Positions 7,332-8,136 of a DNA stretch of 8,136 nucleotides are shown here, piece by piece. This DNA comes from Bacteroidales bacterium. Its GTDB lineage: Bacteria; Bacteroidota; Bacteroidia; Bacteroidales; UBA932. Every line of letters begins with the position of its first letter. Position 1 is the stretch's first letter. The notes beneath the pieces were generated by a model that was given only the letters and a program-made list of their open reading frames with translations, made no database searches and had not been told where the DNA came from. Position numbers and translations under genes: made by a program. The stretch lies in NCBI GenBank assembly GCA_023230265.1, contig JALNXR010000084.1:1-8136 (forward strand), given 5' to 3'.

Positions 7332-8136
7332 AAAGATGAAATATAAATATATATACCTCATAGGCATCGGTGGCATAGGAATGAGTGCAATCGCCCGTTA
7401 TTACAACCATCTGGGAGTTTTTACCGCTGGTTATGACCGGACATCCTCCTCTCTGACGGTTGCTCTTGAATCAGAGGGGATAGCTGTGCATTATGAGGAG
7501 AATGTTTCGCTGATACCGGAGGTGATACGGAATAATCCGCAGTCATCGCTGGTAATATACACCCCGGCAGTGCCTGAGAGCCATTCTGAGTTCAAATATT
7601 TGAGAGAGAAAGGATTTAAAATCATCAAAAGGTCCCAGGCACTGGGTACGATAGCACTTGATAAGAAAACCCTTGCAGTTGCAGGCACTCACGGCAAGAC
7701 CACAACCTCCACCCTTCTGGCACATATATTAAAGGAGTCGGGCAAAGGTTGCACCGCTTTTTTGGGGGGTATCTCAGTAAACTGGAAGACAAATCTCCTT
7801 CTTGATAAAGGGGATACACTTGTTGCAGAGGCAGATGAATATGACCGTTCGTTTCACCGGCTTTACCCGCACATAGCTGTGGTCACATCAGCTGATGCCG
7901 ACCATCTGGACATTTACTCAACTCATGATAAATTAAAGGAGGCTTTTGAGATATTTATCTCCCAGATTGAACCCTCCGGAGCCCTGGTAATCAAAAAGGA
8001 TTGCGGATTGGACACCGGAAAATCAGGGAGTAAAAAAATATGGAATTACTCCTATGACACTCCCTGTGACTGTTATGCAAAAAATATCCGGGCAATGGAG
8101 AGAGGATTCTCAATGTTTGACCTGGTTTATCCGGGA
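7324..8136 (+). CDS. murC: UDP-N-acetylmuramate--L-alanine ligase, 3' end outside the window
   Basis: This is the N-terminal 271 residues of the cytoplasmic Mur ligase that starts stem-peptide assembly by adding L-Ala to UDP-MurNAc (EC 6.3.2.8). The frame stays open to the last base, so the gene is cut by the window edge and lacks the end of the central domain and the C-terminal domain. The N-terminal Rossmann domain shows IYLIGIGGIGMSAIARYY, the MurC signature, then YTPAVP. The ATP P-loop is GTHGKTT (121-127, Lys125), with the His typical of MurC. EADEYDRSF (169-177) and ADADHLDIY follow and distinguish it from Mpl. The start at 7324 overlaps murG by 8 bases, as other genes here overlap, and has a purine run at suitable spacing. 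An in-frame ATG at 7336 would give a protein four residues shorter, begin 4 bases after murG, and is a real alternative. Following genes in related clusters are usually ftsQ, ftsA and ftsZ. Confidence 0.95.
   Translation, partial: MVEKMKYKYIYLIGIGGIGMSAIARYYNHLGVFTAGYDRTSSSLTVALESEGIAVHYEENVSLIPEVIRNNPQSSLVIYTPAVPESHSEFKYLREKGFKIIKRSQALGTIALDKKTLAVAGTHGKTTTSTLLAHILKESGKGCTAFLGGISVNWKTNLLLDKGDTLVAEADEYDRSFHRLYPHIAVVTSADADHLDIYSTHDKLKEAFEIFISQIEPSGALVIKKDCGLDTGKSGSKKIWNYSYDTPCDCYAKNIRAMERGFSMFDLVYPG

Noticed and set aside
6819..7376. Minus-strand open frame of 185 codons across murG and the start of murC
   Set aside because: It lies wholly opposite MurG and MurC coding sequence with clear family motifs, and its translation shows no recognisable domain; it is a shadow frame.
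7324..8136. Possible Mpl (murein peptide ligase) instead of MurC
   Set aside because: The spacing and sequence of GTHGKTT, EADEYDRSF and ADADHLDIY, and the position after murG in a dcw cluster, fit MurC.
1..8136. Search for a novel system, mobile element, defence gene, CRISPR array or RNA gene
   Set aside because: Seven adjoining, well-recognised peptidoglycan and division genes fill the window on one strand, leaving no room for additional genes and showing no repeats or compositional break.

Overview
The window is an uninterrupted, all-plus-strand segment of a division and cell wall (dcw) cluster. It encodes consecutive cytoplasmic and membrane steps of peptidoglycan precursor synthesis together with the septal polymerase pair. 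In order it holds: the 3' part of ftsI (class B penicillin-binding protein with a C-terminal PASTA domain), murE, mraY, murD, ftsW, murG, and the 5' part of murC, which runs off the right edge. Both terminal genes are cut by the window, not visibly broken. There is no RNA gene, mobile element, CRISPR array or terminator that I can support, and no gene-free stretch longer than two bases between the genes.

The organism is most likely a member of Bacteroidota, plausibly Bacteroidales. The evidence is the gene order ftsI-murE-mraY-murD-ftsW-murG-murC with no murF between murE and mraY, a MraY of 426 residues with a long extra periplasmic loop, FtsW with a PVTG...LISLGGTS signature, MurG with RAGAGTISE, MurC with EADEYDRSF, and starts that mostly lack a Shine-Dalgarno sequence. 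MurE carries the DNPR signature of meso-diaminopimelate-adding enzymes, so the stem peptide should contain meso-DAP, as expected for a Gram-negative cell. Genus or family cannot be settled from this sequence alone.

The genes form one tightly packed transcription unit. Neighbours overlap by 14 (ftsI/murE), 11 (murE/mraY), 4 (ftsW/murG, ATGA) and about 8 bases (murG/murC), or are separated by 2 bases (mraY/murD, murD/ftsW). This packing implies co-transcription and probably translational coupling.

Functionally, MurC, MurD and MurE add L-Ala, D-Glu and meso-DAP to UDP-MurNAc. MraY transfers the phospho-MurNAc-pentapeptide to undecaprenyl phosphate (lipid I), and MurG adds GlcNAc (lipid II). FtsW polymerises lipid II at the septum and its partner FtsI cross-links the new strands. 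MurF, which should add D-Ala-D-Ala, is not in the window.

I found no hidden or previously undescribed system. The points worth a second look are modest: the enlarged MraY periplasmic loop, the PASTA tail and long linker of the division transpeptidase, two overlapping hairpins within that linker's coding sequence, and some sequence choices near the FtsW active site.
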